Shown: in pieces, positions 6,032 to 13,629 of the stretch | Numbering within the stretch: position 1 is the first letter of the stretch | Layout of the letters: each line of letters starts with the position of its first letter | Source of the DNA: Rhizobium oryziradicis | GTDB taxonomy: Bacteria > Pseudomonadota > Alphaproteobacteria > Rhizobiales > Rhizobiaceae | DNA length: 64,000 nt | Assembly (NCBI RefSeq): GCF_001939045.1 | Contig: NZ_MKIM01000027.1 | Span: forward strand, 744,001-808,000 | Direction of reading: 5' to 3' | Made by a program: the position numbers and the translations under genes | The notes under the pieces: model-generated | The model's database searches: none | Seen by the model: only the letters and a program-made list of their open reading frames with translations | What the model was told of the DNA's origin: nothing

Positions 6032-7615
6032 ATGGCAGGTTATGTGCCCGTTAAATTCCCCAAGCCCGGTCCTGCCGGGCTTACGCTTATGGGGCTTGCA
6101 GTGCGCCATGGAGCGGTGTTCACCACCGATTCGCAGCAGGCAATTGCTGCGGCCAAGTGCCTGAGCCACGGCTATCTCACCCGTGATCCGCAGAATGGGA
6201 ATCGCTGGTATCCCACCGATAAGGGCAGGGCGATGCTGGCAGCGCGGCGAGGTGTTGCCCCCGCCGTTGATGTGGCTCCGATTTCGGTTGCCAAAACCAA
6301 AGTGGCGACCGAACGGCGAATTGATAGCATTCGCGCCGAAAATCGTTTGCGGAATTTGGACGAAAAGACCGTGCTGGCCCTGATGGAATCCGTCCGCCAA
6401 TACGGGCTGGAAACGCCGATCACAGTTTACGGTGATGTGGGTGCCGACTTGGTTGATCTTGGTGCGGGTGGCCATCGGCTGGAAGCCTGCAAGCGGCTGG
6501 GGCTTGATGCTATTCTTTGCTTTCATAAGCGTGGCGATGAGCTGGACCGCCAGCTTTGCGAGATCGACGAAAACCTGATCAGGGCCGATTTGACGCCTGC
6601 TGATCGGGCTTTGTTTTTGCATCGTCGCAAAGAAATCTATCTGGTCAAATTTCCAGACACGGCCCGCGAAGCCAGTTTGAAGCGCGGCGCTAATCTCCCG
6701 TCTCGCCAAATTGGCGAAACGGGAAAGCGCTTCACGGCGGCAACGGCAGAAGCCACGGGGCAGACCGAACGCACTATTCAGCGCGATGTCGAGCGGGGCG
6801 AGAAGATTTCGCGCACCGCGTTGCAAATGTTGCGCGGCACCCGCCATGACAAGGGCGTAACGCTTGATCAGCTTAAACGGCTGGAAACCCATGAGGCGCA
6901 AGAGAAATTTGCCCATGACCTGATCAAGGCTGACAAGGCGGTTACGGCTGAATCTAAGGCTATTCGCACCATCGGCCAAAAGCACAATCGCGAAATGCGG
7001 CTCAATCTGGTGTGCGCTATTGCCGAACAGGGGCGGCGCAAGGGTGCCGACATGCCGCGTGGCGCTTACGCGGTTGGTTATGCCGATCCGCCGTGGCAGC
7101 AAGAGGCGTGGAGCAATGAAACCGGGCAGGATAGGGGCCTGAAATATCCCTCCATGAGCGTGGAAGAGATCAAAGCGTTGTGCGCTGGCAATAAAAGCCC
7201 GTTCACCATGGATGCCGTGCTGTTTCTTTGGGTAACGGCCAATCGTTTGCCCGATGGCATTGATGTGCTGCAAGCTTGGGGCTTTGAATATGTCTCCTGC
7301 ATGGTTTGGGACAAAGCCCACATCGGGATGGGGCGATGGGTGCGTGACCGTGCCGAGCTGCTGCTGATTGGCAAGCGCGGCAAGATTTCGTTGGCACCGT
7401 TGCCCGGCACCCAGCCCGAAAGTCTGTATGCCGAGCCGAAAACCGAACACAGCCGCAAGCCAGTGTGGTTTGCCGAACAGATAGACCGCCTCTGGCCCCA
7501 GCTGCCCAAGCTTGAGCTTTTCCAGCGGCGCGAAAGCTTGGCCGATGGCGACGTGCGCCTTTCGGACAGTTGGGATTTCTGGGGCTTTGAAGCTGGCCAA
7601 GGCGGTGCGGCATGA
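6032..7615 (+). CDS. ParB/Srx-domain fused to MT-A70 adenine-N6 DNA methyltransferase
   Basis: 527 residues with three parts. Residues about 15-72 are a winged-helix-like segment (LSHGYLTRDPQNGNRWYPTD). Residues about 95-260 are a ParB/RepB-like domain with GGHRLEACKRLG (146-157) and a following helical DNA-binding part. Residues about 345-510 are an MT-A70 methyltransferase with motif IV DPPW at 352-355. The enzyme should transfer a methyl group to adenine N6 in DNA; ParB-MT-A70 fusions are known from phages and mobile elements and may self-protect phage DNA. The stop overlaps the start of the next methylase gene (ATGA), so both are co-translated. Confidence 0.88.
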   Translation: MAGYVPVKFPKPGPAGLTLMGLAVRHGAVFTTDSQQAIAAAKCLSHGYLTRDPQNGNRWYPTDKGRAMLAARRGVAPAVDVAPISVAKTKVATERRIDSIRAENRLRNLDEKTVLALMESVRQYGLETPITVYGDVGADLVDLGAGGHRLEACKRLGLDAILCFHKRGDELDRQLCEIDENLIRADLTPADRALFLHRRKEIYLVKFPDTAREASLKRGANLPSRQIGETGKRFTAATAEATGQTERTIQRDVERGEKISRTALQMLRGTRHDKGVTLDQLKRLETHEAQEKFAHDLIKADKAVTAESKAIRTIGQKHNREMRLNLVCAIAEQGRRKGADMPRGAYAVGYADPPWQQEAWSNETGQDRGLKYPSMSVEEIKALCAGNKSPFTMDAVLFLWVTANRLPDGIDVLQAWGFEYVSCMVWDKAHIGMGRWVRDRAELLLIGKRGKISLAPLPGTQPESLYAEPKTEHSRKPVWFAEQIDRLWPQLPKLELFQRRESLADGDVRLSDSWDFWGFEAGQGGAA

Positions 7616-8364
7616 CCATCGCTTTGAAACACTTCCATGGCAAATCCGTGCAGCCGCTGCGCATCCTGATTGGGTGCGAAACATCGGGTGTTGTCCGTCG
7701 CGCCTTTGCGGCTCTGGGCCATGATGTTTGGTCTTGCGATCTGCTGCCCGCCGATGACCGCAGCAATCGTCACATCATGTGCGATGTACGCGATTTGCTG
7801 GGCGATGGTTGGGATTTGCTGGTCGTACTTCATCCGCCATGCACCCGCTTGTGTAATTCCGGTGTTCGGTGGTTGAGAGAGCCGCCAAGGAATGCGCCCC
7901 GCGATGCAACTCCCGAAGAAATAGCCGCCTGGGCGGCAATGTCGCGTGAAGACAGGCTGCGCATCATGTGGCGGCTGCTGGATGAAGGGGCGGCGCTGTT
8001 TTCCGATTGCTGGAATGCGCCAATCGAGCGCATCGCGGTTGAAAACCCCGTCATGCATCTGCATGCGAAACAGCGGATACGGAATTATCAGAAGGCTGCG
8101 CAGACCGTGCAGCCGTGGTGGTTTGGTGATCCTGCATTCAAGGGCACGTCACTCTATCTGCGCGGCCTGCCGCCATTGGTTGCCACCAACCGCCTGACCC
8201 CGCCACAGCGCGGCACGGATGAGCATAAAATCTGGTCTGGCGTGCATCGGGCCTCACCGGGCGCGAACCGCTGGCAAATCCGCTCTAAGACGTTTCCGAG
8301 CATCGCGGCTGCAATGGCGTTGCAATGGGGCGGCCACGCCGTGGAGGCAGCGGCATGCGTATGA
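7612..8364 (+). CDS. cytosine-C5 DNA methylase-like phage protein
   Basis: 250 residues. An N-terminal SAM-binding start is visible (RILIGCETSGVVRRAFAALG, motif I-like). HPPCTRLCNSG around residues 74-84 has the Pro-Pro-Cys of the C5 motor motif, and ENP (AVENPVM, about residue 146) corresponds to motif VI. It is shorter than bacterial C5 methylases and lacks a clear target-recognition region, as is typical of the phage subfamily. The target and even the activity are unproven. It starts in a 4-nt overlap with the ParB-MT-A70 gene and is followed by two small overlapping genes. Confidence 0.8.
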   Translation: MTIALKHFHGKSVQPLRILIGCETSGVVRRAFAALGHDVWSCDLLPADDRSNRHIMCDVRDLLGDGWDLLVVLHPPCTRLCNSGVRWLREPPRNAPRDATPEEIAAWAAMSREDRLRIMWRLLDEGAALFSDCWNAPIERIAVENPVMHLHAKQRIRNYQKAAQTVQPWWFGDPAFKGTSLYLRGLPPLVATNRLTPPQRGTDEHKIWSGVHRASPGANRWQIRSKTFPSIAAAMALQWGGHAVEAAACV

Positions 8365-8903
8365 CCGACCCGCAGCGCGACCGCGAAAAGGTGGCCATCA
8401 ACCGGCTGCGCGCCACGGCGGATCGTCGATCTGGCGACATTTGGACCGTGGAAGATCGGCGCGGTGGCTTGCGGGTTATTGTGCGCCGTTCCACCGGCGA
8501 GGATGCCCATGTGGCCACCATCCACGCGGATGCGCTGGATGATGAGCGCGACCTGATATGTGGCGCGCTTGGCAATCTCTTGCTGTTTCTACGCCTGTTT
8601 GATCGTGCTGCCAATGCTGTTCGCGATTTGCGCGGGCAGCTGGAGCGCGGGCAAGCGCAAGCGAATAAGAAGAACTATTCGGCACAAGCCGCCATGCTGC
8701 TTTCGGACAGGGCGTTTCAGCGCTTTCTTGAGGGCAAGGGGGCAGGCGGGCCGGTGCGAGACAAGGGGGCTGCGGACACGCGCCTGAAAAGCCTTCTCGC
8801 CATTTCCAGCAAATCACAGATCAACACGGTTGAGCGCGCGCGGGCTGCCTTTTTGGCGCTGCGGGGCGAGTTCGACGCGTGGAAACGCGGAGGTACGCAA
8901 TGA
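8355..8903 (+). CDS. phage early protein of unknown function
   Basis: 182 residues from ATG 8355 (GGAGG 8 nt upstream; the second ATG at 8361 overlaps the preceding stop). The sequence begins MRMTDPQRDREKVAINRLRA. An early compact part (WTVEDRRGGLRVIVRRSTGE) is followed by long helices (NLLLFLRLFDRAANAVRDLR) that may form a coiled coil. No catalytic motif is apparent. It is embedded between the methylases and the replication gene with overlapping stops and starts on both sides, which argues for a role in early DNA metabolism. Confidence 0.65.
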   Translation: MRMTDPQRDREKVAINRLRATADRRSGDIWTVEDRRGGLRVIVRRSTGEDAHVATIHADALDDERDLICGALGNLLLFLRLFDRAANAVRDLRGQLERGQAQANKKNYSAQAAMLLSDRAFQRFLEGKGAGGPVRDKGAADTRLKSLLAISSKSQINTVERARAAFLALRGEFDAWKRGGTQ

Positions 8904-9193
8904 CGGATATTTTGCCAATTGTTGAGCAGCTTTACGACTGCCAGACGGATGCCGAGCGGGCCGACTGGCTGTTGCGCGTGCCGCAGGGCGTTATCTTGCG
9001 CGATCTTTCCACCATTCGCACCGCATTGCGCACGGCTGGCTTTCTGGCCGGTGTGGCCTGCCTTGAGGTGGAGTTTGCGGCGCTCAATGCCACGCGCCTG
9101 CCGGATGGCGGCTTGCCAGAGGCGCATAAGGTGGCGGTGAAGGATGCCCGCATTTTTCTGGAAACTATTGTTTGCAAGGGAGGTTTGGCGTGA
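8900..9193 (+). CDS. small phage early protein, unknown
   Basis: 97 residues from ATG 8900, coupled to the preceding stop (ATGA) with GGAGG 7 nt upstream; the longer frame from 8879 is not needed. It is predicted all-helical, with an early segment EQLYDCQTDAERADWLLRVP and a later AGFLAGVACLEVEFAALNAT. It immediately precedes the replication initiator and overlaps its GTG start. Genes in this slot can be helicase-loader-like or regulatory, but no motif decides it. Confidence 0.6.
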   Translation: MTDILPIVEQLYDCQTDAERADWLLRVPQGVILRDLSTIRTALRTAGFLAGVACLEVEFAALNATRLPDGGLPEAHKVAVKDARIFLETIVCKGGLA

Positions 9194-10437
9194 GTGCTGA
9201 AGCCACGATCCGGCGCGGGGTTCGCAATGCGCGTTACACCACAGTGCCGAACCATGTGTTTGAGGATGACCGGCTTTCCATGGAAGCGCGGTGGCTGCTT
9301 GGCTATCTGCTCTCCAAGCCAGATAACTGGACGGTTGTTGTTGGCGATATCGTCAAGCGCGGCAAATGCGGGCGCGACAAGGCCCGCAAGATGATCGCCG
9401 AGTTGGTCGAGATTGGCTATGCGGAACGGGAACAGACGCGCGACGACGGCAAATTCAGCGCGTCGGTTCTGGTGATCTATGATGAGCCGCGCGATGTGGT
9501 GCCGGTTGCAGATCCAGCCGCTTCCGAAAGTGTTGCATTTCTACCGCAGACTGATTTACCGGCGACGGCAAAACCGTCGCCGGTTTTGCCGTCGCCGGTA
9601 AAATCGGCACCTAGTAAAGACTTAAAGATAGTAAATACTGAATCTCTACCAAGCGGAGAGGCCCTTGCCGATGATTTGGAAAGTGCCCCGGCATCTGACG
9701 TCCCGGAAAAGGGGCAGGGGCGGGTGGAGCGGGAACGTGCCAGCCGTCAGTTTGACGTTTGGTTCAAAGCTTGGCCAAAGCCCGGCAGTCCAGTCTTTGC
9801 CCGGAATGCTTGGTTTGCGTTGTCGGCTGATGACCGTGCGGCCTGCATTGAGAAAACACCGATCTATCTGGCATGGGCCAAGCCCGAGGAGCTAACGGCA
9901 CCAGCGGTCTACCTCAAGGGCAGGGCGTGGAATGACGTGCCTGAGCATTTCTCGGCAGATCAAGCGCCAGTGCGTGAGCTCGCCAAGCCTTGTGGTAAAC
10001 TTTGGATGGGCACGCGATTGGAAGCGCTGCTCGGCGACCCCACTGGTCGCTTGGTGATTACCACGTACGACGAACGGCAACTCGCGTCTGGTGCCATTAG
10101 CCGGGAAGCGCTGTTGCGGCAAAAGCGCCGTGACAACGGCTGGCCGCTGGTGAGCCGTATGCATGAGCTTGCGCGCCACAATGAGCCTTTCTTTGCCGGG
10201 CTGGCCCTGAAGCCGCTTGTTGTTGATTTCCAGAAGGTTGAGCGAGGCACCCCTTTGTTTGTCGCATGGCGACGGCTGCATGAGCGCCGGGGCTGGCTGT
10301 TTGTCGATGGCCTGCGCGACTTCAACTATTTCCCGCCGATTGAAGACGGTGCGGATGATCTCGATGCGGCTGTGGAAGCGGCGCTTGAACACTTCAGAAC
10401 CAAGATCAGCAAGGAGCGCACCAATGATGCAGCATAA
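9190..10437 (+). CDS. phage replication initiator (O-like) with N-terminal winged helix
   Basis: 415 residues from GTG 9190, which overlaps the previous stop and has GGGAGG upstream. Residues about 10-95 form a winged helix of the phage O/DnaD-like replication class (SMEARWLLGYLLSKPDNWTV then VVGDIVKRGKCGRDKARKMI). Residues about 105-160 are a low-complexity linker whose DNA carries the candidate origin (9555-9645). The C-terminal part includes WFALSADDRAACIEKTPIYL and PAVYLKGRAWNDVPE, a pattern seen in rhizobial phage and plasmid replication proteins. Likely function: bind the internal repeats and load the host replisome. Confidence 0.72.
   Translation: MSAEATIRRGVRNARYTTVPNHVFEDDRLSMEARWLLGYLLSKPDNWTVVVGDIVKRGKCGRDKARKMIAELVEIGYAEREQTRDDGKFSASVLVIYDEPRDVVPVADPAASESVAFLPQTDLPATAKPSPVLPSPVKSAPSKDLKIVNTESLPSGEALADDLESAPASDVPEKGQGRVERERASRQFDVWFKAWPKPGSPVFARNAWFALSADDRAACIEKTPIYLAWAKPEELTAPAVYLKGRAWNDVPEHFSADQAPVRELAKPCGKLWMGTRLEALLGDPTGRLVITTYDERQLASGAISREALLRQKRRDNGWPLVSRMHELARHNEPFFAGLALKPLVVDFQKVERGTPLFVAWRRLHERRGWLFVDGLRDFNYFPPIEDGADDLDAAVEAALEHFRTKISKERTNDAA
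9555..9645 (+). other. candidate replication origin of prophage B inside the initiator gene
   Basis: Positions 9555-9576 and 9581-9602 are perfect 22-bp inverted repeats separated by TCGC. The structure is built from three copies of CCGTCGCCGG at 15-bp steps: inverted at 9559-9568, direct at 9574-9583 and 9589-9598. A strongly AT-rich stretch (about 9603-9645, including AAAGACTTAAAGATAGTAAA) follows at once. Repeats plus an unwinding region within the O-like gene match the lambda origin plan. It could alternatively act as an mRNA hairpin. Confidence 0.6.
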
Positions 10438-11080
10438 TGGAAACCTCTTGCGTGGCGTGTCTGATCAGGGGCTTTTGAAGCTTGCCCAGATCAATGAGGC
10501 AGAGGCCAGCCGCCAACGTATGATTGCCATGGCGCGGCAAGATCGGCCCGGCTTTGGGCAGCTGGCCCGCTGGCTGGTGGCCAGTTGCCAGAGTGGCACC
10601 GAACAGGGCATTCGTGATTCCTTGCAAGAGCAGCGAATCGAATGCTGGTGCCCGTGTGAAAGCTTTCGCAAGCCGCCAAAGCGAGGTCAAAAAGCTGTGG
10701 AAGTGAAGCGGGCAATTTTCCGCGGCTATCTTTTTGTAAGGGTGATTCCAGATAACGAAGCCTTTGTCGGCCTGCTGGCCGCATCGAAGCTAAAGGGGCT
10801 GATGGGGCAGGATGGCAAGCCTTATCTGATGCCCGAAACATTGATGAGCAAGCTCATGTTAGCGGCTAAGAAATCCGAGCGAAAACATATGGATGGCGAG
10901 AGCCTTCCCGTGATGCCAGATCTGCTTGGCAAGACTGTGACAATCCGCTCTGGCCCGTTTGCCGAGTTCGTTGTGACGGTGCGCAAGGTTCTGTCCAAGC
11001 GCGGGCAGGTGGTTGTTGAGGTGCCCATGTTTGGCGGTATGAGCGAAATTACCTTGGGTGTTGACAGCGTCGTCGCGTGA
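10424..11080 (+). CDS. NusG-like (NGN-KOW) phage transcription antiterminator candidate
   Basis: 218 residues from ATG 10424, with AGGAG 8 nt upstream and a 14-nt overlap with the initiator gene. Residues about 49-128 resemble the NGN domain (WLVASCQSGTEQGIRDSLQE, then RAIFRGYLFVRV). Residues about 167-215 are a KOW domain (LGKTVTIRSGPFAEFVVTV followed by QVVVEVPMFGG). Specialised NusG paralogues such as RfaH bind RNA polymerase and suppress termination or polarity. It is the last early gene, just upstream of an intrinsic terminator and the HNH/late region, so it probably controls late transcription. Confidence 0.78.
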   Translation: MMQHNGNLLRGVSDQGLLKLAQINEAEASRQRMIAMARQDRPGFGQLARWLVASCQSGTEQGIRDSLQEQRIECWCPCESFRKPPKRGQKAVEVKRAIFRGYLFVRVIPDNEAFVGLLAASKLKGLMGQDGKPYLMPETLMSKLMLAAKKSERKHMDGESLPVMPDLLGKTVTIRSGPFAEFVVTVRKVLSKRGQVVVEVPMFGGMSEITLGVDSVVA

Positions 11081-11257
11081 GATTATCGCTCGAAATGTGG
11101 AAAGGCGAATAGCGCCTCTCCATTAGAGATGACCGGGGCGCGCTGATGCTCCCAAAGGGATTGATGTTCACCCCCCGGCCTCGTTCTGATCCAAGCCAAT
11201 AGGCAATGTGATTCAGAGCCAGTGCGTAAGCTATGCCCAAATGAATGAGTGAACGAC

Positions 11258-11282
11258 AAGGCGGCCAGAGGGTCGCCTTTTT
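11258..11282 (+). terminator. intrinsic terminator between NusG-like gene and HNH gene
   Basis: AAGGCGGCC (11258-11266) pairs with GGTCGCCTT (11271-11279), one G-T wobble, loop AGAG, followed by a short T run. It lies 178 nt after the NusG-like stop and 13 nt before the HNH start, so early transcripts should end here unless antiterminated. The rest of 11081-11257 holds no gene I can support. Confidence 0.65.
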
Positions 11283-11294
11283 GCGTTATAGGAT

Positions 11295-11618
11295 ATGAGC
11301 ATTCGTTATGATGAGGGCAGGCCGTGGAAGGGGTGGTACTCCACCGCCCGCTGGCGCAAGACCCGGCTTAACCAACTGACCATTGAACCGCTCTGCCGCA
11401 TGTGCAGGCTGCAAGGCCGCTTCACAGCCGCCACGGTGTGCGACCACATTGAACGCCACAGCGGCAACCCTGATAAGTTTTGGAATGGCCCGTTTCAAAG
11501 CCTTTGCAAGACCCACCACGATGCAACCAAACAGGCAGAAGAGCATCGCGGCTTCTCGACGGCAGCAGGCACAGACGGCTGGCCCATCGACCCCCGCCAC
11601 CCGGCAAACCGAGGGTAG
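11295..11618 (+). CDS. HNH endonuclease
   Basis: 107 residues. It has the phage packaging-type HNH fold: CRMCRLQG supplies one Cys pair, CDHIERHSG the catalytic His, and FQSLCKTHHDATKQ the second metal and His cluster. In HK97-like phages this nuclease lies next to cos and works with the large terminase in genome cleavage. Here it is followed directly by the cos-like element, as expected, but the small terminase is displaced 2 kb downstream by the reverse-strand insertion. Confidence 0.88.
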   Translation: MSIRYDEGRPWKGWYSTARWRKTRLNQLTIEPLCRMCRLQGRFTAATVCDHIERHSGNPDKFWNGPFQSLCKTHHDATKQAEEHRGFSTAAGTDGWPIDPRHPANRG

Positions 11619-11695
11619 GGGCGGGTCAAAAGTTCAATCCCCCTCCCACCGCGCACCGGCGTTAGTCATTTCTGTGTAGCGAGGGGAAATTGGAG
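11618..11695 (+). other. cos-like conserved element of prophage B
   Basis: The stretch aligns without gaps to 234-310 (minus strand) of element A, although neighbouring genes are different. Conserved blocks are GGGGCGGGTCAAAAGTTCAA, CCGCGCACCGGCG (11649-11661), AGTCATTTCT, TGTAG and GAAATTG. It lies between the HNH gene and the packaging genes, so cohesive-end cleavage is the likely function. No coding frame explains the conservation. Confidence 0.55.
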
Positions 11696-11708
11696 ACGAA
11701 AAGCCACT

Positions 11709-12185
11709 TCAATCTTTAGTGCTTTGTTGTAGATCTGGTCTGGCAATAAGCCAAAATGTTGCGCCAACCAATGCTCCGACTAAGCCGAATATAAGGAGGC
11801 GTGTCGGCTGATGGAGGACAGCATCACGCAACTCCTTTCCAACTATGCCGAATTGCAGGTTGTCTTGATATGCGATCCAGAGCCAAGTCGCTGCTATGCT
11901 AATGAATCGCAAAGCAACACCACATACAAAAGCTGATATAACGTAGTGATGTAGTCGTTCAAGCCGTTTTGCCTTCAACAAAAGGTGGCAAGGAAGGCCA
12001 GCTATCACCATCAAAATGTAGGCTACTGTAAAGCCAGCTGCTCCTGCTGTTCCAATTAATTCTGCCGCCGTCATTTCGCTTAGAATGGGATCCGTATGCG
12101 TCCAAGCCATTATTCCAAATAATATTGCGTAGAGCACTATCCAGAGTGGAGCAATTGCAAAGGCTATCATGGGTCTGCGGTTCAT
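11709..12185 (-). CDS. four-TM membrane protein, prophage cargo, unknown
   Basis: 158 residues from ATG 12185 (GAGAGA 9 nt upstream). Four hydrophobic stretches are visible: about residues 7-28 (PMIAFAIAPLWIVLYAILFG), 43-66, 82-104 and 133-150, ending in a short charged tail. It is the last gene of a reverse-strand trio inserted between cos and terS. Base composition is more AT-rich than the flanking phage genes, a sign of separate acquisition. No family recognised; possible roles include superinfection exclusion or lysogenic conversion. Confidence 0.6.
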   Translation of the reverse strand: MNRRPMIAFAIAPLWIVLYAILFGIMAWTHTDPILSEMTAAELIGTAGAAGFTVAYILMVIAGLPCHLLLKAKRLERLHHYVISAFVCGVALRFISIAATWLWIAYQDNLQFGIVGKELRDAVLHQPTRLLIFGLVGALVGATFWLIARPDLQQSTKD

Positions 12186-12220
12186 GGCGAAATCTCTCTC
12201 GTTGAACGATACGTGTTCGG

Positions 12221-12982
12221 TTATTTTTTTGCCGATTTCTTGAGGTAGATTCCGCTGAACGAAACACCTTGGCCGCCGCATTCCTCATTATCATCAACGA
12301 ACAAATAATAGCCTGAGTATCTCAACCGAACCCTGCAGCCACTTTCGTCTTCAGATGACTTGGTACTGGCAGGTGCAGCGCCATCATAGTGTGAATCAGT
12401 GTATCCTGCCGCTTTGCCGCCATCTCCGATGAATGCCGGGCCAGATATGAAGCCTGTTCTAGGGTTATCAGACGGCCCGATTGTTGCGTCTCCTTCGATA
12501 ACAACATAGCGGCCACTTTCACCCGGTTTGATAGTGATGTCGTTACCTGACTTATCCGTCCAATCGCCAAAGACTTTGGGGTCATCAATTGGATCCATGA
12601 AGTTTCCACCTCCAAAAAACCCTTCTTGGTTGAGCCATCCGAATGTAGTGATGCCCTTAGGTGAAATGTAGACGCCGCAGATCAAGGTTTTTTTATTTTT
12701 GGAATCATATCCCGTTGCATTAACAATCACTTGGTCTCCACTTAGCAAAAAAGCAGATGTCTCGCATCCATCCGCTCCTGGACAATTTGGTTTCTCTGCG
12801 GATGTTGGTGCAAGAAAGTGTAATTTTGGGATGCCTTCTTTCACATTTCGCCATGAGGGGTCACTGCTTGGATCTATGTATGACGTGCAGTTCATCGCTG
12901 CATAAGTGACATTTGGAACTGTGAATATGCACAAATTTACATATATTATTCTTAAGGTGAGTGAGTATATTTTTTTATACAT
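12221..12982 (-). CDS. secreted protein of unknown function, prophage cargo
   Basis: 253 residues. A signal peptide is visible (KKIYSLTLRIIYVNLCIFTV with cleavage likely after TYAA). The mature part is Gly/Asp/Ser-rich, with several Cys (MNCTSY, NCPGADGCETS, ICGVYI, GCRVRLR, EECGGQG) that could form disulfides, and repeated small beta-like segments. The C-terminal region (SGCRVRLRYSGYYLFVDDNE then CGGQGVSFSGIYLKK) resembles the generic folds of inhibitor-like periplasmic proteins, but no family can be named. It is AT-rich relative to neighbours, convergent to the late genes and likely expressed in the lysogen. Confidence 0.6.
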   Translation of the reverse strand: MYKKIYSLTLRIIYVNLCIFTVPNVTYAAMNCTSYIDPSSDPSWRNVKEGIPKLHFLAPTSAEKPNCPGADGCETSAFLLSGDQVIVNATGYDSKNKKTLICGVYISPKGITTFGWLNQEGFFGGGNFMDPIDDPKVFGDWTDKSGNDITIKPGESGRYVVIEGDATIGPSDNPRTGFISGPAFIGDGGKAAGYTDSHYDGAAPASTKSSEDESGCRVRLRYSGYYLFVDDNEECGGQGVSFSGIYLKKSAKK

Positions 12983-13043
12983 TTAAATAATCCGTTGTGT
13001 GAGATTAAATGAAAGGTTGGCTAACATGCATAGCTGATCTCTC

Positions 13044-13550
13044 TCAGTCGGTGTCTGACAGTGTAAAGCCTGATGCCGAACCTACTTTTGTGAAATAAAT
13101 CTCCGATTTCGGCGGATTCCAATACGCTGTTTCGGATACCTCGTTGAGATCTTCACTCTTAGGCTTGCCAAGCTCTATTTTTAGATCGTTCAGAAGGTTG
13201 CTTTTGTTTGTTAAGCTGTAACTGCAAACACGGGCCGGATTTAATCCGGTTGCGACCCAAAAAACCAAGGCGCTTTGAGTTTGTTCATCTCGCCAGCCAA
13301 TGACATCAACCGTAACATGATTGTATTTCTCATAAGACGACTTCCAATTGGTGTCATCTTCCATTCTGGGCCAGCCGAGCGCGTTGCCTTTGGTTGTTGC
13401 CTCCGCCACGCTCCGTGATCGACACACTTCCAGAGCTTGCTTCGTAGAAATTTCCGCAGCGAATGGCTGGGTTACGGACGCTAAGCAAATATAAGCGGAT
13501 GATAAGAATAATGGCGAAATTTTTTGCCGATTAAGTCCTAAATATCTCAA
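13044..13550 (-). CDS. secreted protein of unknown function, prophage cargo
   Basis: About 168 residues if translated from TTG 13550, which has GGAGGA at ideal spacing; the nearest ATG (13574) has the purine run too close. Residues 1-30 form a signal peptide (ISPLFLSSAYICLASVTQPF, cleavage near FAAE). The mature part contains two Cys and many charged residues, with a central TVDVIGWRDEQTQSALVFWV. It is the first of the three reverse-strand genes and ends 62 nt before the second. Function unknown; periplasmic location inferred. Confidence 0.55.
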   Translation of the reverse strand: MRYLGLNRQKISPLFLSSAYICLASVTQPFAAEISTKQALEVCRSRSVAEATTKGNALGWPRMEDDTNWKSSYEKYNHVTVDVIGWRDEQTQSALVFWVATGLNPARVCSYSLTNKSNLLNDLKIELGKPKSEDLNEVSETAYWNPPKSEIYFTKVGSASGFTLSDTD

Positions 13551-13629
13551 TGGAAATCCTCCGCAGCCGGTCATTTCCTAAAAAGGATGGCGCACGGCTG
13601 CTTATTTTCAAGACATCGGAGACCTTTAA

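Noticed and set aside
6002-7684. 560-codon open frame on the minus strand opposite the ParB-MT-A70 gene
   Set aside because: It mirrors the real gene; its composition is His/Arg/Ala/Gly-rich without any domain, and the plus-strand gene has clear catalytic motifs.
11081-11257. Possible phage tRNA or structured RNA after the NusG-like gene
   Set aside because: I could not fold a cloverleaf with a proper T-arm and acceptor; only the terminator hairpin is convincing.
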